From Pseudoflavonifractor phocaeensis (lineage in GTDB: Bacteria > Bacillota > Clostridia > Oscillospirales > Oscillospiraceae), in the NCBI RefSeq assembly GCF_016901955.1, contig NZ_JACJLC010000007.1:1-64000 (forward strand): DNA of 64,000 nucleotides, given 5' to 3'. Positions within the stretch are counted from its first letter, which is position 1. Every line of letters begins with the position of its first letter. Made by a program: the position numbers and the translations under genes. Below, piece by piece: positions 25,015 to 34,383 of this stretch. Under the pieces are notes generated by a model. It was not told the DNA's origin and did no database searches. It saw only the letters and a list, made by a program, of their open reading frames with translations.

Positions 25015-25808
25015 GCGGTGGCCTCCCGGGTCAGAATGGCCACGTAGTCGCCTCCCAGGGCATGGATCTCCTTCAAGGACCGCTTCAGCAGACAGGCGGT
25101 GCGCACCTGGAAGGCGGCGGTGTCGGAGAGATCAATGGCGTAGCGGCCGGCTGTCATCTCCCCATAGAGGGCGGGGACGGTGTCCACCTCCCGTTCAAAG
25201 ACCGTGGTGACGCAGCCGTACTGCACCGCCTGATGGGTGTCGCTGCCGGACACCACAGGGATGCCCAGCTTTTTCCCCAGGTCATGGGTGAGCCGCTCCG
25301 TCCTCTCCCGGTCAAGAGCCAGGTCTTTCCCGTTCAGATCCAGAAATTTCAGGCGGCGGAGCTGCTCCTCCGGCAGTTCGGGCACATGGCCGCCGGCGCG
25401 AAAGGGATGGCCGCAGCCCACCAGCACAGGGTATTGGTCGAACAGCTCCATGAGCCGAGAGAAGGGCAGAAAATCCCCCTTTTCCTTGTGGGGCTCCAGC
25501 CGCCAGTTCAGCTCCAGAATAGCCTCCAGGGGCCCGATGGACAGGATATGACCGCCCTCCGCCACATCCGTCTCCATGCCGGGGAAGATGCGCAGGCCGT
25601 TCTCCAGCTCCAGAGCGTCCCCCGTCCTTCGGCTCACCGAGGCGATGTAGCCGTACACATCGGCAAACTGGAGGGTGTTGAAGTGCTCCGTCAGGCACAG
25701 GGCGTCCAGTCCGGCCCGTCTGGCCTCGCCGAAGAGCCAGTCGGTGTAGGCGGTGGAAAATGGGAGCTTTTTGGCCAGCTTCCCATGGGTGTGAAAATCC
25801 AGGCGCAA
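25011..25808 (-). CDS. PHP-domain phosphoesterase
   Basis: 265 residues with the metal motifs of the PHP family: DFHTHGKL at the N-terminus, LTEHFNTL (about 40), FPGMETDV (about 75), VGCGHPFRAGGH (about 134) and SGSDTHQAVQYG (about 193). PHP enzymes hydrolyse phosphate esters, for example histidinol phosphate or cyclic phosphates. It lies between the transporter T component and the IMPase, again pointing at a phosphorylated substrate. Upstream gap to the T gene is 18 bp. Confidence 0.85.
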   Translation of the reverse strand: MRLDFHTHGKLAKKLPFSTAYTDWLFGEARRAGLDALCLTEHFNTLQFADVYGYIASVSRRTGDALELENGLRIFPGMETDVAEGGHILSIGPLEAILELNWRLEPHKEKGDFLPFSRLMELFDQYPVLVGCGHPFRAGGHVPELPEEQLRRLKFLDLNGKDLALDRERTERLTHDLGKKLGIPVVSGSDTHQAVQYGCVTTVFEREVDTVPALYGEMTAGRYAIDLSDTAAFQVRTACLLKRSLKEIHALGGDYVAILTREATA

Positions 25809-25826
25809 GAGAAATGACCTTCTTTC

Positions 25827-26672
25827 TTACAGCAGTGTGGAGATCAGGACGGCCACCGCCACCACCAGGAAGGAGACGGCCAGGAACAGTCCATCGTTAT
25901 AGGTGACCTTCAGGGCGGCCAGCTTGATCTTTTTCACGGACTTGTTTACCGCCGCGTACCGGTAGCCCCGCAGCTCCAGTGCCTCCACCGTGGTGCGGGA
26001 GCGCTTGGCGGTGTTGAGCATCAGAGGGTAGAAGGACTGCATGATGATCTTCACCTGATAGACCAGGTACTTCACCTTGCCCCCGAAGGTCTCGTGGGCG
26101 GGGGGATTGCCCCGCAGCCGGTAGGAGAGCAGCACGTTCTGGAATTCCTCCATCAGCATGGGCAGCATCCGGTAGGCGTAGGAAATGGAAAAGCTCAGCC
26201 GCTCCGGGCAGCCGTACCACATGAGACCGTTGGACAGCTTGTCCGGGTCCAGCCCGGAGAACACAGTCACCGAGGCCAGGGAGATGGTGGCCACTTTCAA
26301 CGTGAGGATGAGTAACGGGGCAATGGCGGAGGCGTCGCCTCCAAAGAGCAGTGTCACCAGGAACAGATACCCCGTCTGGGAGAACACCCCCAGCGCGAAG
26401 AGGAACAGCACCAGCCCCGCCACCCGGGCCAGGATGGTGGTGGCCATCACCAGCAGGAAGCACCCCAGCAGAAAGGGGATGTCGCTGACAAACCAGGGGA
26501 CCAGGCCGAAGAACAGGTACCAGGCCAGCAGGACCCGGGGGTCCAGGGCGGCGATGACGGTGTCGTCGTTGCCGTAGGCGTTCTTCAGCACCTGATTGCG
26601 GAGAAAGTCCATGGAGAACTTATCCAGAATGCTCTCCGAGAGTTTGGCAGTCAATTTTTCCACAGCGGTCAC
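25827..26672 (-). CDS. ecfT: ECF transporter T component
   Basis: 281 residues with about five membrane helices and, in the C-terminal half, the two coupling helices with Ala-Arg-Gly-like motifs typical of EcfT: LSYRLRGNPP and VEALELRGYRY. EcfT links the two ATPases to the S component. Start ATG overlaps the end of the ATPase gene by four bases. Length is normal for the family. Confidence 0.9.
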   Translation of the reverse strand: MTAVEKLTAKLSESILDKFSMDFLRNQVLKNAYGNDDTVIAALDPRVLLAWYLFFGLVPWFVSDIPFLLGCFLLVMATTILARVAGLVLFLFALGVFSQTGYLFLVTLLFGGDASAIAPLLILTLKVATISLASVTVFSGLDPDKLSNGLMWYGCPERLSFSISYAYRMLPMLMEEFQNVLLSYRLRGNPPAHETFGGKVKYLVYQVKIIMQSFYPLMLNTAKRSRTTVEALELRGYRYAAVNKSVKKIKLAALKVTYNDGLFLAVSFLVVAVAVLISTLL

Positions 26673-28360
26673 ACCTCCTGAAAGGATGACAGGAATTCGT
26701 CAATGGTATAGCACATGGCCCGTCTGTCTAAGGCCTGCGCCATGGAGAAGATCTCCGGCGGGCGGATGCCCACCTGCTCCACGATGCCGCTCCGGGCAAA
26801 GATCGCGTCCCGGGCACCGTCGGCCACCACACGCCCGCCCCGCAGCACGATGATCCGCTCCGCCCACTGGCACACCAGCTGCATGTCATGGGTTGCGATG
26901 ACGGCGGTCTGAATGATGTCCTTCATGTCGTCCAGAACGGCCATGATCTCCCGCCGGGTGGCGATGTCCAGGTTGGCGGTGGGCTCGTCCAGCAGCAGAA
27001 TGCCGGGATTCAAAGCGATCCCGATGGCCAGGCTGGCCCGGCGCATCTGCCCGCCGGACATGAGGCGACCGTCCCGGTCTGCCAGCTCTGTCAGCCGGAA
27101 CCGCTCCAGCAGCTCCCCGGTGCGTTTCTCCCACTCCGGGACGTTCCGCACCTCCATGGCGTAGGCGATGTCGGCGCGGATGGAGTCCTTGATGAACATC
27201 TCCTCCGGGTTTTGATACACCAGGGAGATCTGCCGGGACAGATCCTCGGCCTTTTTGTCCCCAATGGCCTCCTCAAAGAGGGAAACTGTGCCGGAATTGG
27301 GCTTCAGCAGACCCACCATCAGCTTCATGAGGGTGGACTTGCCCGCCCCGTTGGAGCCGATGAGGGCCACCTTTTCCCCTTTCCGTATGTTCAGGTTCAG
27401 GCCGTCGAACACGGTGTGGGGCTCCCCCTTTACCGAGCGGTAGGCCAAAGATACGTCCTGGAAGGAGACTGCGCTCTCTCCGTCTGGGACAGCTGGCGCC
27501 GGACGTTCCCGGGAGATATAATGCAGTCCGGCGAAGGCGGTTTTTCCTCCCTCCACGGTGGTGGGCAGGAGGATGTCCGCCGGGAGACGGCCTGCCCTCC
27601 GCAGCCGGTGGGCCGCCTGGGTCACCTGGGGCGGGAAGATGTTGCATTCCTCCAGCTCCTCCACCCGCTGGAGGGCATTCTCCGTGGGCAGTATCCAGCG
27701 CACCTGGCCGTCCCTCATCAGCATCACATGCTTGCAGTAGTCGGCGATGTACTCGGTATGGTGTTCAATGACGAGGATGGTCTTGCCGTGGTTCTCATTC
27801 AAGTCCCGGAGGACCTCATAGATCCGGTCGGCGTGCATGGGGTCCAACTGGGCGATGGGCTCGTCCAGGATCAGAATGTCCGGCTGGAGGGACACCGCGC
27901 CGGCCAGGGCCAGCAGGTGGGTCTGACCGCCGGAGAGCTGCCAGACATATTCCTCCTCCCTGCCCTCCAGACCGCACTGCCGCAAAGCAGTCCTGCCCCG
28001 CGCCAGGTAGTCGGGGAAGGCGTAGTTCAGGCAGGCATAGGAGGCGTCGTCCAGCACGGTGGGCCGGACGATCTGGTTTTCAAAGTCCTGATATACATAG
28101 CCCACCTTCTGGGCCAGGACGCCCACGTCGCTCTCCCGGGTGTCAAGCCCCTCCACCCGCACGCTTCCCTCCATGGTCCCCGTGATAAAGTGGGGGATCA
28201 GGCCGTTGAGGGCCTTACACAAAGTGGACTTCCCGCAGCCGTTGTTGCCAACGACCGCCAGGAAGTCCCCTTTCTCGATCTGAAGGGAGATCTCTTTCAG
28301 GGTGGGCTGAGGGGCGCCTGGGTAGGTATAGGTCAGGCCGTCGATCTCAACCGCGTTCAT
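26669..28360 (-). CDS. ECF transporter ATPase, EcfA and EcfA' fused in one chain
   Basis: 563 residues with two complete ABC domains. First: Walker A GNNGCGKST (about 38), signature LSGGQTHLLALA, Walker B ILILDEPIAQLDP. Second, from about 300: GSNGAGKST, MSGGQMRRASLA, LLLDEPTANLD. Most ECF systems use two separate ATPases; fused forms occur in some dedicated systems. A linker of about 60 residues joins them. One base separates its ATG from the S-component stop, so the operon is tightly coupled. Confidence 0.9.
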   Translation of the reverse strand: MNAVEIDGLTYTYPGAPQPTLKEISLQIEKGDFLAVVGNNGCGKSTLCKALNGLIPHFITGTMEGSVRVEGLDTRESDVGVLAQKVGYVYQDFENQIVRPTVLDDASYACLNYAFPDYLARGRTALRQCGLEGREEEYVWQLSGGQTHLLALAGAVSLQPDILILDEPIAQLDPMHADRIYEVLRDLNENHGKTILVIEHHTEYIADYCKHVMLMRDGQVRWILPTENALQRVEELEECNIFPPQVTQAAHRLRRAGRLPADILLPTTVEGGKTAFAGLHYISRERPAPAVPDGESAVSFQDVSLAYRSVKGEPHTVFDGLNLNIRKGEKVALIGSNGAGKSTLMKLMVGLLKPNSGTVSLFEEAIGDKKAEDLSRQISLVYQNPEEMFIKDSIRADIAYAMEVRNVPEWEKRTGELLERFRLTELADRDGRLMSGGQMRRASLAIGIALNPGILLLDEPTANLDIATRREIMAVLDDMKDIIQTAVIATHDMQLVCQWAERIIVLRGGRVVADGARDAIFARSGIVEQVGIRPPEIFSMAQALDRRAMCYTIDEFLSSFQEV

Positions 28361-28361
28361 G

Positions 28362-29207
28362 TCAGTTCACCGCGGCCTTTTTCCCGGCGTTCTTTTTGAT
28401 GACCAGCAGGGCGATGATGGCCACCGCGGCGGCCGCTACCATGCCCACGGCCATGGCGGTGCCGCTCTCCGCCCACTCGGCCTCCCAGTCGATGAGGGAC
28501 ATGCCGGCGGTGGCGGCCAGCTCGGCCACGATGGCGCACACAAAGCCGACGGCGCACACGGCCAGGGCCTTGGGGCTGATGCCGCTGACGGCGCTGTCCG
28601 GGGTGCGGGGAGCCATGCCCAGCAGGGGCTCGATCTTGCCGTACAGCTTGGGTACCAGGTACAGAGTGGGCAGCAGGCAGAACAGGATGCCGGAGAACAG
28701 CAGGTCATTGAGGAAGGCGAAGCCCTCGGTGGCGAACACGCTCTCAGGCAGGCCGGCCACAGCCTCGAAGTCCTCCACCGCCAGCTGGACCTTCAGGATG
28801 TCCACCGCGGTTCCCATCAGCAGCTGCGCGGCGGTGCCGGTGATGGCGGCCACGCCCACCAGGGCGCGGTTCCTGGGGTCCTTCACCAGCCGGCCGGCGA
28901 TGTACACGCCGATGGTGACGGTAAGGAACTTCTCCAGCTCGCCCAGGCCGCCGAACTGGCCCAGCATGATCTCGCTGAACACCAGCTCGCCGGTGGCGGC
29001 GCCCAGGGCGGCGGACAGGGGGTCGAACAGCATGGCCAGGGTCAGGGGAATGAACAGGAAGTACTCCACGGAGAACTCCACGACCCCCACCTGGAACTTG
29101 GGGATCAGCTCCGTGAACAGGGTGGCCAGCCCGTACAGGGACATGGACAGGACAAAGATCATCAGCTTCTGGGACTGTGTGGCAGTCTGCTTCTGTGCGA
29201 TACTCAT
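28362..29207 (-). CDS. ECF transporter S component, substrate unknown
   Basis: 281 residues, larger than typical ~180-200-residue S components, with about seven membrane helices and an early SMSLYGLATLFTELIPKFQVG stretch in the place of the usual Ala-rich helix 1. I cannot assign it to thiamine, biotin, folate or cobalamin types. It is the first gene of the S-AA'-T-PHP-IMPase-RpiR operon. The neighbours suggest uptake of a phosphorylated polyol or sugar precursor. GGGAGGAAAAT lies before the ATG. The C-terminal ~60 residues add one or two extra helices and a KKNAGKKAA tail. Confidence 0.75.
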   Translation of the reverse strand: MSIAQKQTATQSQKLMIFVLSMSLYGLATLFTELIPKFQVGVVEFSVEYFLFIPLTLAMLFDPLSAALGAATGELVFSEIMLGQFGGLGELEKFLTVTIGVYIAGRLVKDPRNRALVGVAAITGTAAQLLMGTAVDILKVQLAVEDFEAVAGLPESVFATEGFAFLNDLLFSGILFCLLPTLYLVPKLYGKIEPLLGMAPRTPDSAVSGISPKALAVCAVGFVCAIVAELAATAGMSLIDWEAEWAESGTAMAVGMVAAAAVAIIALLVIKKNAGKKAAVN

Positions 29208-29348
29208 AGCATATTTTCCTCCCTATGATGGTGTGTTTCTCGCTCACACAGGCACAGTGTACCACCGGGATGTAAATTCTTCCCCCAAAGTCCTGTAAAA
29301 TGTAAATAAATTTTCTTATCTGCCGTGTTATGTAAGTTCTGCCCTCAT

Positions 29349-30722
29349 TTACATCCGCATCGCCGCGTCCAGAGCCAAAGAGGAACGCTCGCACTCGTCA
29401 GGGAGCATGGTCAGCTGGACGCACAGGGGACTGCCCTTCATGCGGGCGCTGGCATAGGTCAATCCGTTGCTCCGGGTGTCCAGCAGGGGGTGGTCGATCT
29501 GGGCCGGGTCCCCCAGCAGCACTACCTTGGTGCCCTTTCCCACCCGGGTGATGATGCCCTTGACCTGCCGGGGGGTGAGGTTCTGGGCCTCGTCGATGAT
29601 GAGCCAGGTATCGGTGATGGAGCGGCCCCGCATGAAGTTCATGGCCTCGGCAGCGATGACGCCGGTGTCAAAGAGGTAGTCAATGCGCCCCCGCAGCTCC
29701 TCCTCGCTGCGCCGCTCCTTTTTCTTCCCCTCCAGGTCCAGCAGGATCTCCAGGTTGTCCACAATGGGCCGCATGAGGGGGGAGATCTTTTCCTGCTCAC
29801 TGCCCGGGAGAAAACCGATGTCCGCGTCAAACTGGGCATTGGGGCGGCACACCAGAATCTTCCGATAGGGCCGTTCCTCCGCCTCCAGCACCTGCTCCAG
29901 CCCTGCAGCCAGGGCGTAAAAGGTCTTGGCGGTGCCCGCCGGCCCTTGGATGATGGCCAGGGGCGCCTCCGCCACCGGCAGCAGCAGGGCCTCCTGCAGG
30001 AATTGCTGCCCCACGCTCCGGGGCTTGACGCCGAATGGGCGGACGCCGCCAAAGCGCAGGGCGGTGACCTTCCCCTCCCGGAAACGGCCCAGCATGGTCT
30101 TTTTCGGCTCGGTATCCGAGTGCAGAAGGACAAACTGGTTCTCGGTCAAGGAAACCGGCTTCCGCTCCCCCGCGCCGTCCACGGTATAGAGTTCTTCCGC
30201 CGGAGCTCCCTTTTTCTTGAACGCTGTGAGCAGGCTGTCCGAGATGTAGACCTCCGCCCGGCCGGTGTAGGGCTGGGCTCCATCCGGCAGCCGGTCGGTG
30301 GTGAAGTCCTCCGCCGGCACCTCCATCATCTGGGCCCGGATGCGGGCGACCATGTCCCGGCTCACCAGCGTCACCGGCGCTCCCTCGTCCATGAGGCCCC
30401 GACACACCTTCAGCACCCTTCCCGCCCGGCTGCCGGGTTCTATCCCTTGGGGAAGGGCCGCGTCCACATGGTTGACCTCCAGGCGCACGGTGCCTCCACT
30501 GGGCAGGGTCACGCCTTTTACCAGGTCTCCTTGGAGCCGTAATCTCTCCAGGAAGCGGAGCACATGTCGGGCGTTGTTTCCCGCTTCACCGTCAGCCCCC
30601 TTCCGATCATCCAACTCCTCCAGCACCGCCAGTGGCAGCACGATGTGGTTGTCCTCGAAGGACTCCAGAGCGTAGGGGGCCTGGAGGAGGACATTGGCGT
30701 CCAGCACATAGGTCTTCTGCAT
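29349..30722 (-). CDS. PhoH-family ATPase with PIN domain
   Basis: 457 residues. The N-terminal PIN-like nuclease domain (YVLDANVLLQAPYALESF ... LAVLEELDDRKG) is followed by a PhoH ATPase domain with Walker A IQGPAGTAKTF (about 255) and Walker B TWLIIDEAQNLTP (about 355). This PIN-PhoH architecture (PhoH2/YlaK type) is linked to RNA unwinding and cleavage. It is monocistronic. Upstream lies a terminator-like hairpin on the same strand (30779-30821), so the gene may be preceded by an attenuator or a small RNA. Confidence 0.88.
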   Translation of the reverse strand: MQKTYVLDANVLLQAPYALESFEDNHIVLPLAVLEELDDRKGADGEAGNNARHVLRFLERLRLQGDLVKGVTLPSGGTVRLEVNHVDAALPQGIEPGSRAGRVLKVCRGLMDEGAPVTLVSRDMVARIRAQMMEVPAEDFTTDRLPDGAQPYTGRAEVYISDSLLTAFKKKGAPAEELYTVDGAGERKPVSLTENQFVLLHSDTEPKKTMLGRFREGKVTALRFGGVRPFGVKPRSVGQQFLQEALLLPVAEAPLAIIQGPAGTAKTFYALAAGLEQVLEAEERPYRKILVCRPNAQFDADIGFLPGSEQEKISPLMRPIVDNLEILLDLEGKKKERRSEEELRGRIDYLFDTGVIAAEAMNFMRGRSITDTWLIIDEAQNLTPRQVKGIITRVGKGTKVVLLGDPAQIDHPLLDTRSNGLTYASARMKGSPLCVQLTMLPDECERSSLALDAAMRM

Positions 30723-30778
30723 ACGTTGCGCCTGCCTTTCTTCTTTGCTGTCTTATGACCATTGGGCGCGGCATCCAC

Positions 30779-30901
30779 AAAAACAGCGCCGGTCCGCCCT
30801 GTAAGGGCGCAAACCGGCGCTGATCATACTCTGTCGATTTTGATCGGGCTGTCTGAAACCGTACTCCATACTGCCGCTCCCAACCGATGCCTACCGCATC
30901 T
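30779..30901 (-). ncRNA. Candidate small RNA or phoH leader with intrinsic terminator
   Basis: On the minus strand an extended -10 (TGCTATACT, 30916-30908) would start an RNA near 30901. It contains GATGCGGTAGGCATC hairpin DNA and ends at AGCGCCGGT..ACCGGCGCT with an inner GCCCT/AGGGC stem, then GTTTTT (30784-30779). About 120 nt, no reading frame. No -35 is seen. It could instead be the attenuated leader of phoH. Confidence 0.4.
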
Positions 30902-31132
30902 GTGTTCAGTATAGCAGACGCCTTTCCCAGCGTGCGACGGTATTTCAGTAAAGAAACCGTCAAATCCATGTGAAGCGCGTTTGCTATGAACCCGGTTTCG
31001 TTCCAGACCTCCTCTGCCTACAAGAAATTTACACATTCCCTCTTTCGGATTTTACAGTCGTGGGATTATACTAAATCAAATAGGGAGAACGTACCGCTCC
31101 CTTTCCAAAACAAAATCGCAGGAGGAAACAGC

Positions 31133-33406
31133 ATGAGAAAAGCAAGACGGCCGGCAGCCATTGCCATGGCCCTCGCCCTGGCGCTTCAGCTGGGCACTGT
31201 GGTGCCAGCGGCGGCAGCGGGCATCAACTCGACCGCTGGGTATGAAAACGGCAATTCCCCCCTGAATCTGAACCTGATTGCCCGGTACGCCTCCGGCCAG
31301 TACAACGTGGACGGCGGCGTCATGGAGATCGTGGCCTACAGCCAGAGCAATGGCTATGCTTACGCCATCAACGGCCAGAGCGGCCTGCTGGCGGCAATCC
31401 CCCTGGGGGATCTCACCGCCGGGATCTCCGTCACCCGGCTCAGCGGCACGGACATCGACGTGAAGGCCCTGGTGGAGGCGGCGGACAGCTCATTCCGCTA
31501 TGGGGACATGACCTCCGTGGCCATCTCTCCGGACAGCACCACCTTGGCCGCCGCCCTCCAGGCGGAGGGATATCATGACGCCGGCCGGGTAGCCCTGTTC
31601 GCCTGCAATGCCGACGGCTCCTTGACCCTGAGGGGACTGGTGGAAACCGGTGTGCAGCCGGATATGGTGACCTTTGCCGGCAGCAGCACCGTCCTCACCG
31701 CCGACGAGGGGGAGCCTCGGGAGGGCTACGGCGACGGAATCGTTGATCCCAGGGGCTCGGTCACTGTGGCAGATGTGTCAACCCTCACCAGCGAGGTGGT
31801 GGGCTTTGACGCTTTCGACGCCCGCCGTGACGAGCTGGCCTCAGCCGGGATCGTGCTGAAGAAGGGAGTCGATCCCTCCACGGACCTGGAGCCGGAGTAT
31901 ATCGCCGTATCCGGCGGCAAGGCCTATGTCACCCTGCAGGAGAACAATGCCATCGCCGTGCTGGATCTGGCCTCCCGTACCTTTGACGGGATCTACTCCG
32001 CAGGTTTTGAGGACTACAGCGTCACCCCCATTGATATCGACAAGAAGGATGACGCCTATGCGCCCAGGACCTACGGCAGCCTCATGGGCATCCGGATGCC
32101 CGACGGCATCGCCGCCTTCCAGGTGGACGGCAAAACCTATCTGGTCACCGCCAACGAGGGCGACGCCCGGGAGTGGGGCGACGAGGATCTGGGCACCTTC
32201 TACCTCAGCGAGGACGAGCAGGACTTCGGCGAGGAGGGCGTGACCTCCCCCACTGGAGCCATCACCGGGGAGAACTCCGGCCTGGAGGGCAAGGTGGTCT
32301 TCTTCAAGGTGGAGGACTTTGACGGCTTGGACAGCGGCAAGGACTACCTCTTCGGCGGCCGCACCTTTACCATTTATGAGGCCGGGGAGAACGGCGTCAC
32401 CGAGGTGTTCACCAGCGGCAACGACTTTGAGACCCTCACCGCCCGGTACCTGACCGATTACTACAACTGCTCCAACGACAACACCGTGGTGGATGACCGC
32501 TCTGGCAAGAAGGGACCGGAGGCGGAGAGCGTCACGGTTGGTACGGTGGACGGCCGCACCTATGCCTTCGTGGCCCTGGAGCGCACCGGCGGCGTCATGG
32601 TTTATGACGTGACCGAGCCTGCCTCCGCCCAGTACGTGAACTACATTAACACCCGGGATTTCGCCTCCATAGTGGAGGGCTCCGAGGAGTATGAGGACGG
32701 GGAGCTGGACAAGTGGGTCACCGGCGGCGATGTGGCCCCCGAGGGTCTGCTGTTCCTGAGTGATGCCGTCAGCCCCACCGGAGAGGCCCTGCTGCTGGCA
32801 GCCTGTGAGGTATCCGGCACGGTGGCTGTCTATCAGGTGGGCGGCGAGCCCCTGTCCGTCCTGCCCTTCACCGATGTGGAGGCCCGGGATGCCCAGGCGG
32901 TGCGCTATGTCTGTGAGAACGGCCTGATGGCCGGCGTCAGCGCGGACCGCTTTGAGCCCAATGGGACGCTGACCCGGGGCGAGGCGGTCACGGCCCTGTG
33001 GGCGCTGGAGGGCCGCCCGGTGGTGAATTATCTGATGGACTTCTCCGATGTGGACCCGGCGGCCTCCTATGGCGAGGCCGTCCGCTGGGCCGCCTCCGAG
33101 GGGATCGCCGGCGGCTACGGCGGCGGCCTGTTCGGCCCGGACGATCCCATCACCCGGGAGCAGCTGGCGGTCATGCTCTACCGCTACGCCCGGCATGAGG
33201 GCTATGACACCGCCCAGGGCGGCATGGCCGTCCGGGAGTTCGCCGACTATGACCAGATCGCCGGCTACGCTGCGGAGGCCATGACCTGGGCGGTGGAGGC
33301 CGGCGTGCTCACCGCGACCTCCTTGGACACGCTGGCCCCCGGCCAGGCAGCCACTCGGGTGCAGACTGCCCAGGCGCTGCTGGCCCTGTCCCAATTCACC
33401 AAATAA
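31133..33406 (+). CDS. Choice-of-anchor I protein with SLH repeats
   Basis: 757 residues from ATG 31133, where AGGAGG fixes the start. A signal peptide ends near AAAAG (residue ~24). Residues ~40-580 form the choice-of-anchor I beta-propeller (DMTSVAISPD, VTADEGEPREGYGDG, PEYIAVSGGKAYVTLQENN, VTANEGDAREWGDE), related to phosphatase/esterase-like propellers. The C-terminus has about three SLH repeats (FTDVEARDAQAVRYVCENG, FSDVDPAASYGEAV, FADYDQIAGYAAEA) for binding to wall polymers. A surface-bound enzyme or binding protein is likely; catalysis is unproven. Confidence 0.85.
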   Translation: MRKARRPAAIAMALALALQLGTVVPAAAAGINSTAGYENGNSPLNLNLIARYASGQYNVDGGVMEIVAYSQSNGYAYAINGQSGLLAAIPLGDLTAGISVTRLSGTDIDVKALVEAADSSFRYGDMTSVAISPDSTTLAAALQAEGYHDAGRVALFACNADGSLTLRGLVETGVQPDMVTFAGSSTVLTADEGEPREGYGDGIVDPRGSVTVADVSTLTSEVVGFDAFDARRDELASAGIVLKKGVDPSTDLEPEYIAVSGGKAYVTLQENNAIAVLDLASRTFDGIYSAGFEDYSVTPIDIDKKDDAYAPRTYGSLMGIRMPDGIAAFQVDGKTYLVTANEGDAREWGDEDLGTFYLSEDEQDFGEEGVTSPTGAITGENSGLEGKVVFFKVEDFDGLDSGKDYLFGGRTFTIYEAGENGVTEVFTSGNDFETLTARYLTDYYNCSNDNTVVDDRSGKKGPEAESVTVGTVDGRTYAFVALERTGGVMVYDVTEPASAQYVNYINTRDFASIVEGSEEYEDGELDKWVTGGDVAPEGLLFLSDAVSPTGEALLLAACEVSGTVAVYQVGGEPLSVLPFTDVEARDAQAVRYVCENGLMAGVSADRFEPNGTLTRGEAVTALWALEGRPVVNYLMDFSDVDPAASYGEAVRWAASEGIAGGYGGGLFGPDDPITREQLAVMLYRYARHEGYDTAQGGMAVREFADYDQIAGYAAEAMTWAVEAGVLTATSLDTLAPGQAATRVQTAQALLALSQFTK

Positions 33407-33431
33407 CCAGGCGAATTGGGGTGTGAAGACC

Positions 33432-33665
33432 ATGAAGCGTTTGGATAAGGAACGCCGGAAGCTGGAAAAGGTCGGATTCTCCGGGCAAACGTTGGAGCGG
33501 GCGATGGAGCTGCTGGAGCGGACGAATGCGTCCATCCTGGCCGAAATCCTGGTTAAGATAGTGACCAAACAGGAAAAAACGCCGTCCATGGCGCTGCACG
33601 AGATGGCGGCAAAAACGCGGGAACTGGAAGCCAAATTGGGATTCCCGCCCAAGGAACCGTCCTAA
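33432..33665 (+). CDS. Small helical protein of unknown function
   Basis: 77 residues from ATG 33432, chosen over the GTG three codons earlier because GGGGTG is better spaced. The sequence is almost all charged helix (KRLDKERRKLEKVGFSGQ, LERAMELLERTNASILAEIL), likely a short coiled coil. No family is recognised. It starts 25 bp after the SLH protein and ends at a terminator, so it may be cotranscribed with it. Confidence 0.5.
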   Translation: MKRLDKERRKLEKVGFSGQTLERAMELLERTNASILAEILVKIVTKQEKTPSMALHEMAAKTRELEAKLGFPPKEPS

Positions 33666-33685
33666 AAATCAACAGAATGAAGCAG

Positions 33686-33725
33686 CGGGGAGAAGACAGA
33701 CGTGCCTTCTCCCCGCCGTTTTTAT
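33686..33725 (+). terminator. Terminator between converging genes
   Basis: GCGGGGAGAAG pairs with CTTCTCCCCGC and is followed by CGTTTTT. It serves the plus-strand SLH/small-protein pair and may also act on the converging PepSY gene. Confidence 0.75.
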
Positions 33726-33735
33726 GTGCCGACGG

Positions 33736-34383
33736 TCAGTCCCGCAGATCGGCATTCCAATCAAAGATTTTTCCAGTTTGCGGGTCAATCTCAAATTCGT
33801 ACTTCATGCCGTCCAGGAACAGCTCCCCTTCGTAACGCCCCCGGCCGTCGCCGGACTCTTCCCAGACAGATACGTCCGCCGCACTGGCGCCGGAAACCTT
33901 GCCGGCCACGATGGAAGCGGCCTCCTCCGCTGTGACAGGGCTGCCGTCCAGAGCGTCCAGCCACTCCTCGTCCACCTCGTAGTCCGCACCAACGATGCGA
34001 CCGTCGGCCATGGCCACCTCAAAGTCGTAGTCGCCGTAGTCGGTCTCGAACTCGATGTCATAGATGGGGATGCCATTGTCGCTGTCGGTCTCGTTTTTGA
34101 TGTTGTAGGCGTCGCCCTCCGGCACGTCCGCATTGTCCAGGGCGATGGCCAGGGCCTCCTCCCGGCTGATCTCCCCGGCGGCGACTCCCCTCTCCGGGTC
34201 GGGGGACACAGGCGGCGTCTGCCCCTGGCCGGCGGGCGTTTCCGGAACGGAGGACGCCGGGGGAGTCTGGCCGCCGGAGGGGGCCGTCCCGCCGGGCGCG
34301 GCGCCGCCCGCCTGTCCGCCGCAGCCGGTCAGGCAGGCCAGCAAAAGCGCCGCTGTCAAACCGAAAGAAAAGATCTGTTTCAT
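33736..34383 (-). CDS. PepSY-domain lipoprotein
   Basis: 215 residues from ATG 34383. A lipoprotein signal (AALLLACLTGC, Cys ~20) leads to a long Gly/Pro/Ser linker (to about 65) and two PepSY-type units: ISREEALAIALDNADV ... YDIEFETDYGDYDFEVAMADG, and VTAEEAASIVAGKVSG ... YEGELFLDGMKYEFEIDPQTGKI. PepSY modules are thought to bind or inhibit peptidases outside the membrane. It is divergent from sigI, sharing a 264-bp control region, and the PepSY theme recurs in the lipoprotein at 36518, so it probably belongs to the same stress regulon. Confidence 0.8.
   Translation of the reverse strand: MKQIFSFGLTAALLLACLTGCGGQAGGAAPGGTAPSGGQTPPASSVPETPAGQGQTPPVSPDPERGVAAGEISREEALAIALDNADVPEGDAYNIKNETDSDNGIPIYDIEFETDYGDYDFEVAMADGRIVGADYEVDEEWLDALDGSPVTAEEAASIVAGKVSGASAADVSVWEESGDGRGRYEGELFLDGMKYEFEIDPQTGKIFDWNADLRD

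Noticed and set aside
26888-28399. 503-codon plus-strand frame opposite the ECF ATPase gene
   Set aside because: It mirrors the real gene; the GC bias of third codon positions opens the opposite strand. No motifs, and the minus frame has two full ABC domains.
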